Shown: in pieces, positions 8,164-17,719 of the stretch
How positions within the stretch are numbered: the stretch's first letter is position 1
Layout: each line of letters starts with the position of its first letter
Assembly: GCF_018760365.1 (NCBI RefSeq)
Contig: NZ_JAHIAB010000009.1
Coordinates: 62,001-126,000 of the forward strand
From: Pseudooceanicola endophyticus
GTDB taxonomy: Bacteria > Pseudomonadota > Alphaproteobacteria > Rhodobacterales > Rhodobacteraceae
Direction: 5' to 3'
DNA length: 64,000 nucleotides
Notes under the pieces: generated by a model
The model's input: the letters and a program-made list of their open reading frames with translations, nothing else
Told to the model about the DNA's origin: nothing
The model's database searches: none
Program-made: the position numbers and the translations under genes

Positions 8164-9774
8164 ATGGCACCCGAATTCTCCAAACGTCTGGGGGCGGCGC
8201 TGCTGGCGGCGACCTGCCTGACCACCACGCTGGCGGCAGCGCAACCGGCGCTGGCCCATGGCGTGCTGCGCCTCGATGAATCCGCCCCCGGCGACATCGA
8301 CCCGGCCACCGGCAACGACAATGCCGACACCATCCTGTCGATCAACCTCTACGACGCGCTGGTGGCCCCCAAGCAGGGCGGCACCGGCTATGTCCCGCTG
8401 CTGGCCAGGAGCTGGAGCACCGAGGACGGGCTGACCTATACCGTGGATCTGCGCGACGACGTGACGTTCCTCTCGGGCAACCCGATGACGGCCGAGGACG
8501 TGGTGTTTTCGCTCGACCGGATGAAGGCGCTTGGCCAGGGGGTGTCCTACCTTTTCGACAAGGTGGAAAGCGCCAAGGCCGTTGATGCCCATACCGTGCA
8601 GTTCACCCTGTCCTCCAAGTTCGCGCCCTTCGTCGCCGCCCTGGTGCGCCTGCCGATTTTCGACAAGAAGACCGTGATGGACCACCTCGAACCCGGCGAC
8701 ACCCAGATGGGCGACTGGGGCACCAAGTGGCTGTCGCAGCATTCCGCCGGCACCGGCGCCTATTCCGTCGTCTCGCACAATCCCCAGGAAGAGACGGTGA
8801 TGCAGCGCAATCCCGACTACTTCCTGGGCTTCGACGAGGCCGCGCCCGACACCGTGCGGCTGCGCTATTCGCTGGAACCCGCCACCGTGCGCACCCTGAT
8901 CGCGCAGGGCGAACACGACATCTCCTCCCAGTGGCTGCCGCCCGAGGTGATGAGCGCGCTGGCAAAAGGCGGCGCGCAGCTGCTGAGCGAACCCGCCGCC
9001 GGGGCCTTCTACATCAAGTTCAACACCCGCAAGCCGCCGCTGGATGATGCCAACTGCCGCCTCGCGCTGGCCAATGCCTTCGACTACGCCAGCGCGCTGA
9101 AGCTGGTCGCCGTCTCCAAGGACATCAGCCAGGGCACCGCCCCCACCGGGCTGATCCCCAAGGGGCTGATGGGCGCCGATGACGAAAGCCATACCCTGAA
9201 GCAGGACATGGCGAAGGCGAAAGAGTACCTGTCGCAGTGCAAGTACACGCCCTCGGACTACACGCTCGACATTTCCTGGATCGGCGAGGTGCCACTGGAG
9301 GAACGCTTTGCGCTGCTGTTGCAGGCCAACTTCACCCAGCTGGGCTTCAAGGCCGAGATCCGCAAGATGCCCTGGGCGCTGTTCGCCTCCCAGGTCACCA
9401 GCCCCGAGACCACGCCGATGATAAGCCAGGTGCTGAACACCACCGCCACCGGGGATCCCGACGCGCTGCTCTACAACATGTATCATTCCTCGGCGGCGGG
9501 AACCTGGGCCTCTCCGGAATGGCTGAAGGACGATCAGGTCGACAGCCTGCTGGACGAAGGCCGCACCGAGACCGACCCCGAAAAGCGCGACGCCATCTAT
9601 CATCAGCTGAACGACCGGCTGATGGCCCTCGCGCCCTCGATCAACATGTACGACGCGCAGGAGGTCTTCGCGGGCTCCACCCGGATCAGCGCCCCGGCCC
9701 TGTCGGACCCCGAGAAGAAATTCCCGCTCAGCCCGTTCGGCTTCACCTTCCGCCTGATCGATGTGAAGGACTGA
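8164..9774 (+). CDS. ABC transporter substrate-binding protein (SBP family 5)
   Basis: 536-aa periplasmic receptor with a Sec-type signal (hydrophobic segment then AQPALAHG). ATG at 8164 is chosen over GTG at 8161 because AGGAG at 8153-8157 is better spaced. Family marks: TEDGLTYTVDLRDDVTF, MTAEDVVFSLDRM and the C-terminal TRISAPALSD region. It leads a complete peptide-type importer and is followed by hydantoinase genes, so the ligand may be a cyclic amide, a dipeptide or another N-acyl compound. No contact residues identify it. Confidence 0.9.
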   Translation: MAPEFSKRLGAALLAATCLTTTLAAAQPALAHGVLRLDESAPGDIDPATGNDNADTILSINLYDALVAPKQGGTGYVPLLARSWSTEDGLTYTVDLRDDVTFLSGNPMTAEDVVFSLDRMKALGQGVSYLFDKVESAKAVDAHTVQFTLSSKFAPFVAALVRLPIFDKKTVMDHLEPGDTQMGDWGTKWLSQHSAGTGAYSVVSHNPQEETVMQRNPDYFLGFDEAAPDTVRLRYSLEPATVRTLIAQGEHDISSQWLPPEVMSALAKGGAQLLSEPAAGAFYIKFNTRKPPLDDANCRLALANAFDYASALKLVAVSKDISQGTAPTGLIPKGLMGADDESHTLKQDMAKAKEYLSQCKYTPSDYTLDISWIGEVPLEERFALLLQANFTQLGFKAEIRKMPWALFASQVTSPETTPMISQVLNTTATGDPDALLYNMYHSSAAGTWASPEWLKDDQVDSLLDEGRTETDPEKRDAIYHQLNDRLMALAPSINMYDAQEVFAGSTRISAPALSDPEKKFPLSPFGFTFRLIDVKD

Positions 9775-9812
9775 GCGCCCGCGCCCTGATGGCGGAGACC
9801 TCCGCCCGTTCC

Positions 9813-9830
9813 GGGGGCCCTACGGCCCCC
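9813..9830 (+). other. Intercistronic hairpin after the SBP gene
   Basis: GGGGGCC (9813-9819), loop CTAC, GGCCCCC (9824-9830). A 7-bp GC stem without T-run in the 108-bp gap before the permease gene; probable mRNA stabiliser or partial terminator. Confidence 0.5.
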
Positions 9831-9882
9831 GCCCTCCGCGCGCCGACCCCTTGAGCGCGCGCGCGCCCCGAGAGGACCTGAA

Positions 9883-10905
9883 ATGCCCCCCGCCCTCAGA
9901 GCCGTCCTCGGCAAGCTGATCACCACGCTCATCGTGCTGTTCGGCGTGTCGATCCTGATCTTCTGCATCGCCCGGATCATCCCCGGCGATCCCGTCCGCA
10001 TCGCCCTGGGCCCGAATGCCAGCCAGGACATGGTGGATGCCCTGCGCGCGCAGATGCACCTCGATGCGCCGCTGGTGACGCAATACGTCTACTTCCTGCG
10101 CGATGTGCTGCACGGCGATTTCGGGATGTCGCTGTATTCCAAGCGCCCGGTGATTGCCGACATCGCCCAGTTCCTGCCCGCCACGCTGGAACTGATGATC
10201 GTCGCCGGGATCATCATGGTGGGCGTCGGCCTGCCGATGGGGATCCTGGCCGCGCGCACCCGCGATCGCTGGCCCGACCACCTGGTGCGCGTGATCACCC
10301 TGCTGGGTGTCTCGGCACCGGGGTTCGTCTGGGCCGTGGTGCTGATGCTGATCTTTGCCTATTTCGTGCCGATCTTCCCGATCGCGGGGCGGATCTCGAA
10401 CAGCTTCCAGATTCCGCAGGTGACCGGCTTCATGCTGGTGGACACGCTGCTGGCCGGCAACCTCGCCGCCTTCGCCGATGCCTTCCGCCACATCATCCTG
10501 CCCGCCTGCGCGTTGGCGGTCACCGGGATCGGCCAGTCCGCCCGCCTGACCCGCGCCAACATGGTCGAAACCTACCGCAAGCCCTATGCCGAGATGGCCC
10601 AGTCCTACGGCTTTCCGGCCGGTCGCATCGCCCGGCGCTATGTCTTCAAACCCTCGCTGATCCCCTCGCTGACGGTGATCGGCCTCGATTTCGCCTCCAT
10701 GCTGGGGGGCGCCTTCCTGGTGGAAAGCGTCTTCGCCTGGCCCGGCCTCAGCCGCTACGGCGTCAACGTGATCCTGGTGAAGGACCTCAACGGCATCGTC
10801 GGCACCGTGCTGGTGATCGCCGCCACCTTCCTGATCATGAACATCATCGTCGACCTGCTGGTCTGGTGGCTCAACCCCCGGTTCCGCCTCGGAGGGCGCA
10901 GCTGA
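9883..10905 (+). CDS. ABC transporter permease, DppB type
   Basis: 340-aa inner-membrane subunit. It begins with the family's N-terminal helix and RIIPGDPVRIALG, followed by LHGDFGMSLYSKRPV before the main membrane block. The docking loop is near AQSYGFPAGRIARRYVFK, and the C-terminus has FLVESVFAWPGLSRYG. It overlaps the next permease by one base (TGATG), so both are translated together. It forms the heterodimeric channel with the 276-aa protein that follows. Confidence 0.93.
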   Translation: MPPALRAVLGKLITTLIVLFGVSILIFCIARIIPGDPVRIALGPNASQDMVDALRAQMHLDAPLVTQYVYFLRDVLHGDFGMSLYSKRPVIADIAQFLPATLELMIVAGIIMVGVGLPMGILAARTRDRWPDHLVRVITLLGVSAPGFVWAVVLMLIFAYFVPIFPIAGRISNSFQIPQVTGFMLVDTLLAGNLAAFADAFRHIILPACALAVTGIGQSARLTRANMVETYRKPYAEMAQSYGFPAGRIARRYVFKPSLIPSLTVIGLDFASMLGGAFLVESVFAWPGLSRYGVNVILVKDLNGIVGTVLVIAATFLIMNIIVDLLVWWLNPRFRLGGRS

Positions 10906-11735
10906 TGAAAAAAGCCTTCGCAATCCTGCTGTCGAACCCGCTCTCGGTGCTGGGGCTGGTGCTGATCGCCTTCGTCGTGCTGTCCGCCGTCTTCGCCGAT
11001 GTCATCACCCCCTTCCCTTCGCACAGGGGCGCGGTGGTCGATTTCGCCAATTTCAACCAGCCGCCGCACTGGCCCAACATCTTCGGCACGGATCTGGTGG
11101 GGCGCGACCTATTCACCCGGATCATCTACGCCTACCGGGTTTCCCTGCTGATGGGCCTCTTCGTGCTGCTGATCGCGCCGCCCGTGGGTACGGTGATCGG
11201 CCTGATGGCCGGCTACATGGGCCCGAAGACCGGCTATGCGCTGAACCGGCTGACGGATGTCTTCCTGTCGGTGCCCCCGCTGGTGCTGGCGATGGCGATC
11301 ATGGGCGTGCTGAAACCGACGCTGACCAACGGGATGCTGGCGATCACCGTCATGTGGTGGCCCTGGTACGCGCGCCTTGTCTACAACATCACCCGCGCCG
11401 AACGGGTCGAAGGCTACGTGCTGGCCGCCGAGGTCATCGGCGCCTCCAAATGGCACATCATGTTCCGCGAGATCCTGCCGAACTGCCTGCCGGCGGTGAT
11501 CACCAAGATGACGCTCGACTTCGGCTTCGTGATCCTGATGGCCTCCTCCCTGTCCTTCCTCGGGCTGGGGGTGCAGCCGCCGACGCCGGATCTGGGCTCC
11601 ATGGTGGCGGAGGGCGCGAAATACCTGCCCGACAGCTGGTGGCTGACCGTCTTCCCGGGCCTTGCCATCCTGATCGCCGTCTTCGGCTTCAACCTGCTGG
11701 GCGACGCCCTGCGTGACATGCTGGAGGCCGAGTGA
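10905..11735 (+). CDS. ABC transporter permease, DppC type
   Basis: 276 aa. The ATG at 10905 overlaps the previous stop and gives the usual short N-terminus (KKAFAILLSNPLSVLGL). Diagnostic segments are FGTDLVGRDLFTRIIYAYR, the docking region EVIGASKWHIMFREILPN, and SFLGLGVQPPTPDLGSM. Its own stop overlaps the next ATG (TGATG). The coupling extends through the ATPase, GAF and hydantoinase genes, which indicates one transcript for uptake and degradation. Confidence 0.93.
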   Translation: MKKAFAILLSNPLSVLGLVLIAFVVLSAVFADVITPFPSHRGAVVDFANFNQPPHWPNIFGTDLVGRDLFTRIIYAYRVSLLMGLFVLLIAPPVGTVIGLMAGYMGPKTGYALNRLTDVFLSVPPLVLAMAIMGVLKPTLTNGMLAITVMWWPWYARLVYNITRAERVEGYVLAAEVIGASKWHIMFREILPNCLPAVITKMTLDFGFVILMASSLSFLGLGVQPPTPDLGSMVAEGAKYLPDSWWLTVFPGLAILIAVFGFNLLGDALRDMLEAE

Positions 11736-12625
11736 TGGACGATCTGACCCTGCGCATCCGCGACCTGAACCTGCGCTTCAAGTCGCTGTTTTCAGATACC
11801 GCCGTGCTGCACGGCATTTCGCTGCACATCCGCAGGGGCGAACGCGTGGCGCTGGTGGGCGAAAGCGGCTCGGGCAAATCCGTTACCGCACGCATCGTGC
11901 TGGGCACCCTGCAGGAGCTGAAGACCAGCCGCATCTCCGGCACGGTCGAGGTGATGGGCCGCGACCTGAAGAAGATGACCGAGAAGGAGCGCTACGCCCT
12001 GCGCGGGCGCGACATCTCGATGATCTTCCAGGATCCGACCTCCTCGCTCAACCCCGTCTTCAGGATCGCCGAGCTGTTCCACGAGGTTCTGAAGCGGCGC
12101 GATCCCGGCATTTCCGCCGCCGCCGCCCGCGCGCGCGCCGCGCAGATGCTGGCGCAGGTCTCCATCCACGAGCCCGAGCGGGCGCTCGACAGCTATGCCT
12201 TCCAGCTTTCCGGGGGCATGAACCAGCGCATCATGATCGCCATGGCGCTGGCCAATGAACCCGCGCTGCTGCTGGCGGACGAACCGGGCACGGCGCTGGA
12301 TGTCACCGTGCAGGCCCAGACGCTCGAGCTGATGCGCGAGATGGTCGAGAGGAACGCCACGTCGGTCCTCTTCATCTCCCACAACCTCGGGGTGGTGCGT
12401 GAATTCGCCGACCGGGTCTATGTGATCTACAAAGGCCGTATCGTCGAACATGGCACGACCGAGGCGCTGTTTGCCGATCCCCGCCACCCCTACACCCGCG
12501 CGCTGATGGCGGCGGTGCCGCGCCTGACCGGCGGCGGCATCCCCGATGTGCCCGAGGTGTCCGAAAGCTTCTTCGACCCGATGATCACCCATGAGGGCCT
12601 GCGCGAACCGGAGCCGACACGATGA
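11735..12625 (+). CDS. ABC transporter ATPase, DppD type
   Basis: 296-aa cytoplasmic ATPase. All catalytic motifs are intact: Walker [10 protein letters not shown]-loop MIFQDPTSSLNP, signature LSGGMNQR, Walker B LLADEPGTALDV and H-loop FISHNLG. The C-terminus carries the DPRHPYTRALM motif of oligopeptide ATPases but lacks a long Cys-rich tail. ATG at 11735 overlaps the permease stop. It pairs with the protein encoded at 12622 to power the importer. Confidence 0.93.
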   Translation: MDDLTLRIRDLNLRFKSLFSDTAVLHGISLHIRRGERVALVGESGSGKSVTARIVLGTLQELKTSRISGTVEVMGRDLKKMTEKERYALRGRDISMIFQDPTSSLNPVFRIAELFHEVLKRRDPGISAAAARARAAQMLAQVSIHEPERALDSYAFQLSGGMNQRIMIAMALANEPALLLADEPGTALDVTVQAQTLELMREMVERNATSVLFISHNLGVVREFADRVYVIYKGRIVEHGTTEALFADPRHPYTRALMAAVPRLTGGGIPDVPEVSESFFDPMITHEGLREPEPTR

Positions 12626-13425
12626 GCGTGCATCTTGAAATCGACAATGTCTCCAAGACCTTTCAGGTTGGCAGCCACCAGGTGCAGGCGCTGCGCGAGG
12701 TCTCTCTTCAGGTAACGCGCGGCGAATGTCTGGCGGTGGTCGGCGAAAGCGGGTCGGGCAAGTCGACGCTGGCGAACCTGATCCTGGGCATCCACGCCGC
12801 CAGCAGCGGCACGATCCGGCTGGACGGCACCGCCCTGCCCGACACCCGCGGCCCCGAACACCGCCGGCGCATCCAGCTGGTCCAGCAGAACCCGCTGTCG
12901 GCGCTGAACCCGCGCCGGCGCATCGGGGCCTCTCTGCGCCTGCCCCTTGATGTCTACGACATCGGCCCGAAGGCCGGACGCGCCGCCCGGGTCGGTGAAC
13001 TGCTGCAAGAGGTCGGCCTGCCGGCGGACTTTGCGCACCGCAAGCCCTCCGCGCTTTCGGGCGGCCAGCGCCAGCGCGTGGCGATTGCCCGGGCGCTGGC
13101 CTGCGGCTCCGAGATCGTGGTGCTGGACGAGCCGACCTCGGCGCTCGACGTGCTGGTGCAGGCGCGGGTGCTGACGCTGCTGGACCGGCTGCGCCGCGAC
13201 CGGGGCCTGACCTTCGTCTTCATCACCCATGACCTCTCTGTCGTGCGCAACATCGCCGACCGGGTCGCCATCTTCGAAAAGGGGCGCCTGGTCGAGACCG
13301 GCCCGACCGAGCAGGTCTTCACCGCCCCCGCATCCGACTACACCCGCCGCCTGATCGGCGCGGTTCCCGTCGTCTCCGACGCCGAAGCCCGGCTCAGAGA
13401 CAAGCTTCTGGAGACTTCCAAGTGA
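12622..13425 (+). CDS. ABC transporter ATPase, DppF type
   Basis: 267-aa second ATPase. Walker [11 protein letters not shown]-loop VQQNPLSALNP, signature LSGGQRQR, Walker B VLDEPTSALDV and H-loop ITHDLSVV are all canonical. It starts inside the last codon of the first ATPase (ATGA overlap). Its end again overlaps the next gene (GTGA). Length is slightly short for the family because the C-terminal zinc/Fe-binding tail is missing. Confidence 0.93.
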   Translation: MSVHLEIDNVSKTFQVGSHQVQALREVSLQVTRGECLAVVGESGSGKSTLANLILGIHAASSGTIRLDGTALPDTRGPEHRRRIQLVQQNPLSALNPRRRIGASLRLPLDVYDIGPKAGRAARVGELLQEVGLPADFAHRKPSALSGGQRQRVAIARALACGSEIVVLDEPTSALDVLVQARVLTLLDRLRRDRGLTFVFITHDLSVVRNIADRVAIFEKGRLVETGPTEQVFTAPASDYTRRLIGAVPVVSDAEARLRDKLLETSK

Positions 13426-13934
13426 CCACGACCCCCTGCACGTCCGATTTCCTTGCGGCCATTGCCACCGAAGGCACCGCCCGGGCCGCCTTCGCGGCCC
13501 TGCACGCCCAGATCGAAAAGACCGTGGGCGCGAAAATCTTCACCATGACCGAGAACGTCCCCGAGAAGAACGCGAGCCGCCGCCTCTATACCTCGCACCC
13601 GGTCGAATACCCGACCTCGGCGCTGAAGCCCAACAAGCCCGGAGAGACCGATTGGACCGACTGCGTGATCACCCATCACAACACCTATGTCGCCAATGAC
13701 CTGGCGACCATCGACACGGTGTTTCCCGATGCGCCGCTGATCGACTCCCTCGGGTGTCAGTCGGTGATCAACCTGCCGATCATCATCGGGGGCCAGGTCA
13801 TCGGCACGCTGAACATCCTGCACGAGGCCGGCTGGTACACCCCCGAACGCGTCGCCGCGACCGAGGCCCTGCGCCTGCAAGCCACAACTGCCATGCTGCT
13901 GAGCCTGGCGCTTGACGCGAAAGAGGCCGCCTGA
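13422..13934 (+). CDS. GAF-domain protein embedded in the hydantoinase operon
   Basis: 170-aa soluble protein starting at GTG with a 4-bp overlap on the ATPase gene. A single GAF fold spans most of it; the central part reads LGCQSVINLPIIIGGQVIGT followed by LNILHEAGWYTPERV. No DNA-binding or catalytic partner domain is fused. I see no Cys cluster of the free-methionine-sulfoxide reductase type, only isolated cysteines. GAF domains bind small molecules, so it could be a ligand sensor, a chaperone or a small enzyme for the operon's substrate. The role is unknown; tight coupling to hyuA says it belongs to the pathway. Confidence 0.85.
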   Translation: MTTTPCTSDFLAAIATEGTARAAFAALHAQIEKTVGAKIFTMTENVPEKNASRRLYTSHPVEYPTSALKPNKPGETDWTDCVITHHNTYVANDLATIDTVFPDAPLIDSLGCQSVINLPIIIGGQVIGTLNILHEAGWYTPERVAATEALRLQATTAMLLSLALDAKEAA

Positions 13935-16012
13935 TGGGCAAGATCACCCGCGTCGCCACCGATGTCGGCGGCACCTTCACCGATCTGGTGTGTTTCGAGC
14001 TGGACAGCGACACCGGCACCGCCACCGTGCGCACGGCAAAATCCGACACCACGCCGCCGAATTTCGAACAGGGCGTGCTGAACGTCATCGACAAGGCGGG
14101 GGTGGCCCCCGATGCCATCGACTTCCTCGCCCATGGCACCACCGTCGTCATCAATGCCGTGACCGAGCGCAAGGGCGTCCGGGTCGGCCTGATCACCACC
14201 GAGGGCTTCCGCGACACGCTGGAGATCGCGCGCGGCAACCGCCCCGACTTCTTCAACCTGCATTACGAGAAGCCCGAGCCCTTCGTGCCGCGCTACCTGC
14301 GCCGCGAACTGCCGGGCCGGATGACCTACACGGGCGAGGAATTCCGCCCGCTCGACCTCACTCCGCTGCCCGCGATCCTGGAGGATTTCCGCGCCGAGGG
14401 GGTGGAGGCCATCGCGATCTCCTTCCTGCACAGCTATGCCAACACCGCCCATGAAGAGGCGACGCTGGCCGAGGTGCGCCGCCTCTGGCCCGGCATCTCG
14501 GTGGTGGCCAGCCACCAGATCACCCGGGAATGGCGGGAATACGAACGCACCAGCACCGCCGTCCTGTCCGCCTATGTGCAACCCACGGCCGAAAAGTACC
14601 TGTCCAAGCTTGGCGGCGGGCTGGCCGCGCGGGGGCTGAAATCCGCGCCCTACATCATGCAGTCCAATTGCGGCGTCGACACGCTGGCCTCGGCCACCGA
14701 GACCCCGATCACCATGATCGAAAGCGGCCCGGCCTCGGGCTTCTGGGGCGCGGCGGAACTGGGCAAGCTGATCGGAGAGCCGAACGTGCTGGCGCTCGAC
14801 ATCGGCGGGACGACGGCGAAGTGTTCGCTGATCGAGGACGGCCAGATCCGCATCATGACCGACTACTGGATTGAACGGGACCGGACTTCGGCGGGCTATC
14901 CGATCATGGTGCCGGTGGTCGATCTGGTCGAGATCGGCAATGGCGGCGGCTCGATCGCCTGGGTCGATGATTTCGGCAAGCTGCATGTCGGGCCGCAATC
15001 GGCGGGCGCCCTGCCGGGGCCTGCGGCCTACGGCAACGGCGGCGGCCATGCCACGACCACCGATGCGAACCTCTGGCTGGGCCGGATCAACGCGCAGTTC
15101 TTCAAGGGCGGCGAGGCGCCTGCGGACATGGCCGCCGTCGAAGCCGCGCTGACGGCTGTCGGCGACAGCCTTGGCGTGTCGGTCGATGCGGCGGCGCAGG
15201 GGATCGTGCGGATCGCCAACAACAACATGGTCAATGCGCTGAAGCTGGTGTCGCTGAACCGGGGCCACGATCCGCGCGACTTCACCCTTGTCGCCTTCGG
15301 CGGCGGCGGCGCGATGCACGCGGTCGCCCTGGCGCAGGAGCTGGGCATGAAGAAGGTTGTGATCCCGCAGGGGGCCGCCGTCTTCTCGGCCTGGGGGATG
15401 ATGATGTCGGACCTGCGGCGCGACTATTTCGTGACCCATCTGGCCGATCTGACCCCGACCGGCGCAGCCGAGATCGAGGCGCTCTTTGCCAGCGCCGAGG
15501 CCGAGGCCCTGGCGCAATACGGCGCCGAGGGGATCGCCCCCGAAAAGGTCAGCTTCCTGCGCTACGGCAAGTTCCGCTACCAGAACCAGGAGCACACGAC
15601 CGAGGTGCTGATCGAGGACGGCACCCTCGCCCCCACGCGCCTTGCCGCCATCGCCGAGGATTTCCACGCCGCCTACGAGAAGGAATATACCTATCGCCTG
15701 GGCGCGCCGGTCGAGCTGGTCGGCATCCACCTTGTCGCCGCCGCCGAGGTCGGCAAGCTGAAGATGACCGCGCAGCCGCTGACCGACACCCCCGCCAGCA
15801 CCGCGCAGAAGGCCACCCGCCTGGTCGATTACGCGCTGGAGGGCCGCCACGAAGCCACGATCTACGACAGCACGAAGTTCACCCCCGGCATGTCCTTCAC
15901 CGGCCCCGCCGTGATCGAGGACCCGGGCACCACCATCGTCGTGCACCCCGGCAACCGCGTCTCCATCGACGGGTTCGGCAATATCCACATCGCCCTGGGA
16001 GAGGCCGCATGA
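13934..16012 (+). CDS. hyuA: Hydantoinase/oxoprolinase family protein, subunit A
   Basis: 692 aa, ATP-dependent cyclic-amide hydrolase subunit (HyuA; related to N-methylhydantoinase, 5-oxoprolinase and acetophenone carboxylase). The N-terminus has the actin-like phosphate motif ATDVGGTFTDLVCFELDS; the middle carries MIESGPASGFWGAA and ALDIGGTTAKCSL, and the FGGGGAMHAVALAQELGMK segment is typical of the family. It overlaps the GAF gene by one base and the subunit B gene by four. With subunit B it should open a hydantoin, oxoproline or related lactam/imide ring using ATP. The exact substrate is not decidable here. Confidence 0.92.
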   Translation: MGKITRVATDVGGTFTDLVCFELDSDTGTATVRTAKSDTTPPNFEQGVLNVIDKAGVAPDAIDFLAHGTTVVINAVTERKGVRVGLITTEGFRDTLEIARGNRPDFFNLHYEKPEPFVPRYLRRELPGRMTYTGEEFRPLDLTPLPAILEDFRAEGVEAIAISFLHSYANTAHEEATLAEVRRLWPGISVVASHQITREWREYERTSTAVLSAYVQPTAEKYLSKLGGGLAARGLKSAPYIMQSNCGVDTLASATETPITMIESGPASGFWGAAELGKLIGEPNVLALDIGGTTAKCSLIEDGQIRIMTDYWIERDRTSAGYPIMVPVVDLVEIGNGGGSIAWVDDFGKLHVGPQSAGALPGPAAYGNGGGHATTTDANLWLGRINAQFFKGGEAPADMAAVEAALTAVGDSLGVSVDAAAQGIVRIANNNMVNALKLVSLNRGHDPRDFTLVAFGGGGAMHAVALAQELGMKKVVIPQGAAVFSAWGMMMSDLRRDYFVTHLADLTPTGAAEIEALFASAEAEALAQYGAEGIAPEKVSFLRYGKFRYQNQEHTTEVLIEDGTLAPTRLAAIAEDFHAAYEKEYTYRLGAPVELVGIHLVAAAEVGKLKMTAQPLTDTPASTAQKATRLVDYALEGRHEATIYDSTKFTPGMSFTGPAVIEDPGTTIVVHPGNRVSIDGFGNIHIALGEAA

Positions 16013-17664
16013 CCCTCGATCCGATCACCAACGAGATCATCCAGAACTCGCTTCAGGCCATCGCGGACGAGATGTTCGCGATCATGAAGAAAACCGCCAT
16101 GTCCTCGATCATCTACGAGGTGCTGGACATGGGCACCGGCATCACCGATGCGCAGGGCAACCTTGCCTCCTCCGGGGCGGGCATCCCGGCCTTCACCACC
16201 GTGCTCGACAAGGCGGTGCAGGCGATCCTGCGTCACAACCCCGTGGAGCAGATCCGCCCGGGCGATGTCTACGCGACCAACGATCCCCATTACGGCGGGG
16301 TCACCCACCTCAACGACATCATCTTCGCCTTGCCCGTCTTCTCGGACGGCAAGCTGGTGGCCTGGACCGCCAATATCGCCCACAACTCCGACGTCGGCGG
16401 CATGGCGCCCGGTTCGCTTTCCGGCGAGGCGACCGAGATCTTCCAGGAGGGCCTGCGCCTTCCGGCGATCAAGGTGATCGACGCGGGGCAGCCCATCAAG
16501 GGCATCTTCGACATCATCCGGGTCAATTCCCGTATGCCCGAGGTGCTTGAGGGCGATGTCTGGGCCGCCATCGCCTCGGTCCGGATCGGTGCGAAACGGC
16601 TTGAGGAGCTGGCCGCGAAATACGGCACCGAAACTTTCGAGGCCTCGATGGCAAGCTTCATGGACTTCGGCGAGGAGGTCTCGCGCAAGGCGCTGAAGGA
16701 TCTGCCCAAGGGCACCTTCGAAATGTCGGAAGAACAGGACGACGGCCTGGTCTACAACGTCAAGATCACCATCGCCGAGGATGCCTTCATCGTCGATCTG
16801 CGCGACAACCCCGACCAGGTGACGGGCCCGATGAATGCCTCGCGCGACGGGGTGACGATCTCGGCGCAGATGATCTTCAAGGCGCTGACCAGCCCCGAGA
16901 CCCCGGCCAATGGCGGCACCTTCCGCCCGGTGCAGGTGCTGACCCGCGAGGGTTCGATCTTCAGCGCGACCGAGACCGCCGCCCATGGCTTCTACTACGA
17001 GACCGAGCTGCGCATCTACGACCTGATGTGGCGCTGCCTGGCCCCCGAGATGCCCGATCTGCTGCCGGCGGGGCATTTCGCCTCGATCTGCGGAACCTTC
17101 CTGGGCGGCATCCATCCCGACACCGGGCGCCAGTACACCATCGTTGAGCCGCAGATCGGCGGCTGGGGCGCCTCGCCCAAGCGCGACGGCAACCCGGCGA
17201 TCTTCTCCAGCTTCCATGGCGAGACCTACAACTGCCCCGCCGAGATCAACGAGGCCCGCAACGGGCTGATCGTCGACCGGATGGAGCTGAGCCTGGCCGA
17301 GGGCGGCGAAGGGCGCTTCAACGGCGGGCGCGGCATCGTGCTGGATTACCGGGTGCGCGGCGAGAACGGCTTTGTCACCGCCGCCTATACGCGGTCGAAA
17401 TTCCCCAGCTGGGGGGTGGAAGGGGGCCGCGACGGGTCCCCCAACGTGATCGAATACCGCCCCGCCGATGGCTCTGCCCCGACCCGCCACGCCTTCCTGT
17501 CGGGCAAGGTCACCCACCGCGACGACGTGATCCGGGTGATCACCGGCTCGGGCGGCGGCTATGGCGACCCGAAGCTGCGCGATCCCAAGGCCGTGGCCCG
17601 CGACATCCGCGACGGGCTGATCACGCCCGAGCGCGCGAAGGCGATCTACGGCACCGAAGGCTGA
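16009..17664 (+). CDS. hyuB: Hydantoinase/oxoprolinase family protein, subunit B
   Basis: 551 aa, partner of the HyuA protein. It starts with the family's LDPITNEIIQNSLQAIADEM, continues with the YATNDPHYGGVTHLNDIIF metal-site region and PGSLSGEATEIFQEGLR, and ends with the glycine-rich VITGSGGGYGDPKLRDP. Length and order match HyuB proteins of alphaproteobacteria. Start overlaps the hyuA stop (ATGA), giving stoichiometric translation. Confidence 0.92.
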   Translation: MTLDPITNEIIQNSLQAIADEMFAIMKKTAMSSIIYEVLDMGTGITDAQGNLASSGAGIPAFTTVLDKAVQAILRHNPVEQIRPGDVYATNDPHYGGVTHLNDIIFALPVFSDGKLVAWTANIAHNSDVGGMAPGSLSGEATEIFQEGLRLPAIKVIDAGQPIKGIFDIIRVNSRMPEVLEGDVWAAIASVRIGAKRLEELAAKYGTETFEASMASFMDFGEEVSRKALKDLPKGTFEMSEEQDDGLVYNVKITIAEDAFIVDLRDNPDQVTGPMNASRDGVTISAQMIFKALTSPETPANGGTFRPVQVLTREGSIFSATETAAHGFYYETELRIYDLMWRCLAPEMPDLLPAGHFASICGTFLGGIHPDTGRQYTIVEPQIGGWGASPKRDGNPAIFSSFHGETYNCPAEINEARNGLIVDRMELSLAEGGEGRFNGGRGIVLDYRVRGENGFVTAAYTRSKFPSWGVEGGRDGSPNVIEYRPADGSAPTRHAFLSGKVTHRDDVIRVITGSGGGYGDPKLRDPKAVARDIRDGLITPERAKAIYGTEG

Positions 17665-17719
17665 CCGCCCCCTTTCCTGCCGCGCTGCGCCGCCGGCACC
17701 AGACATCCGAGGACACGAC

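Noticed and set aside
7372-9603. 743-codon minus-strand frame across the XRE and binding-protein genes
   Set aside because: Antisense artefact; composition is low-complexity and the sense genes have clear domains and ribosome sites.
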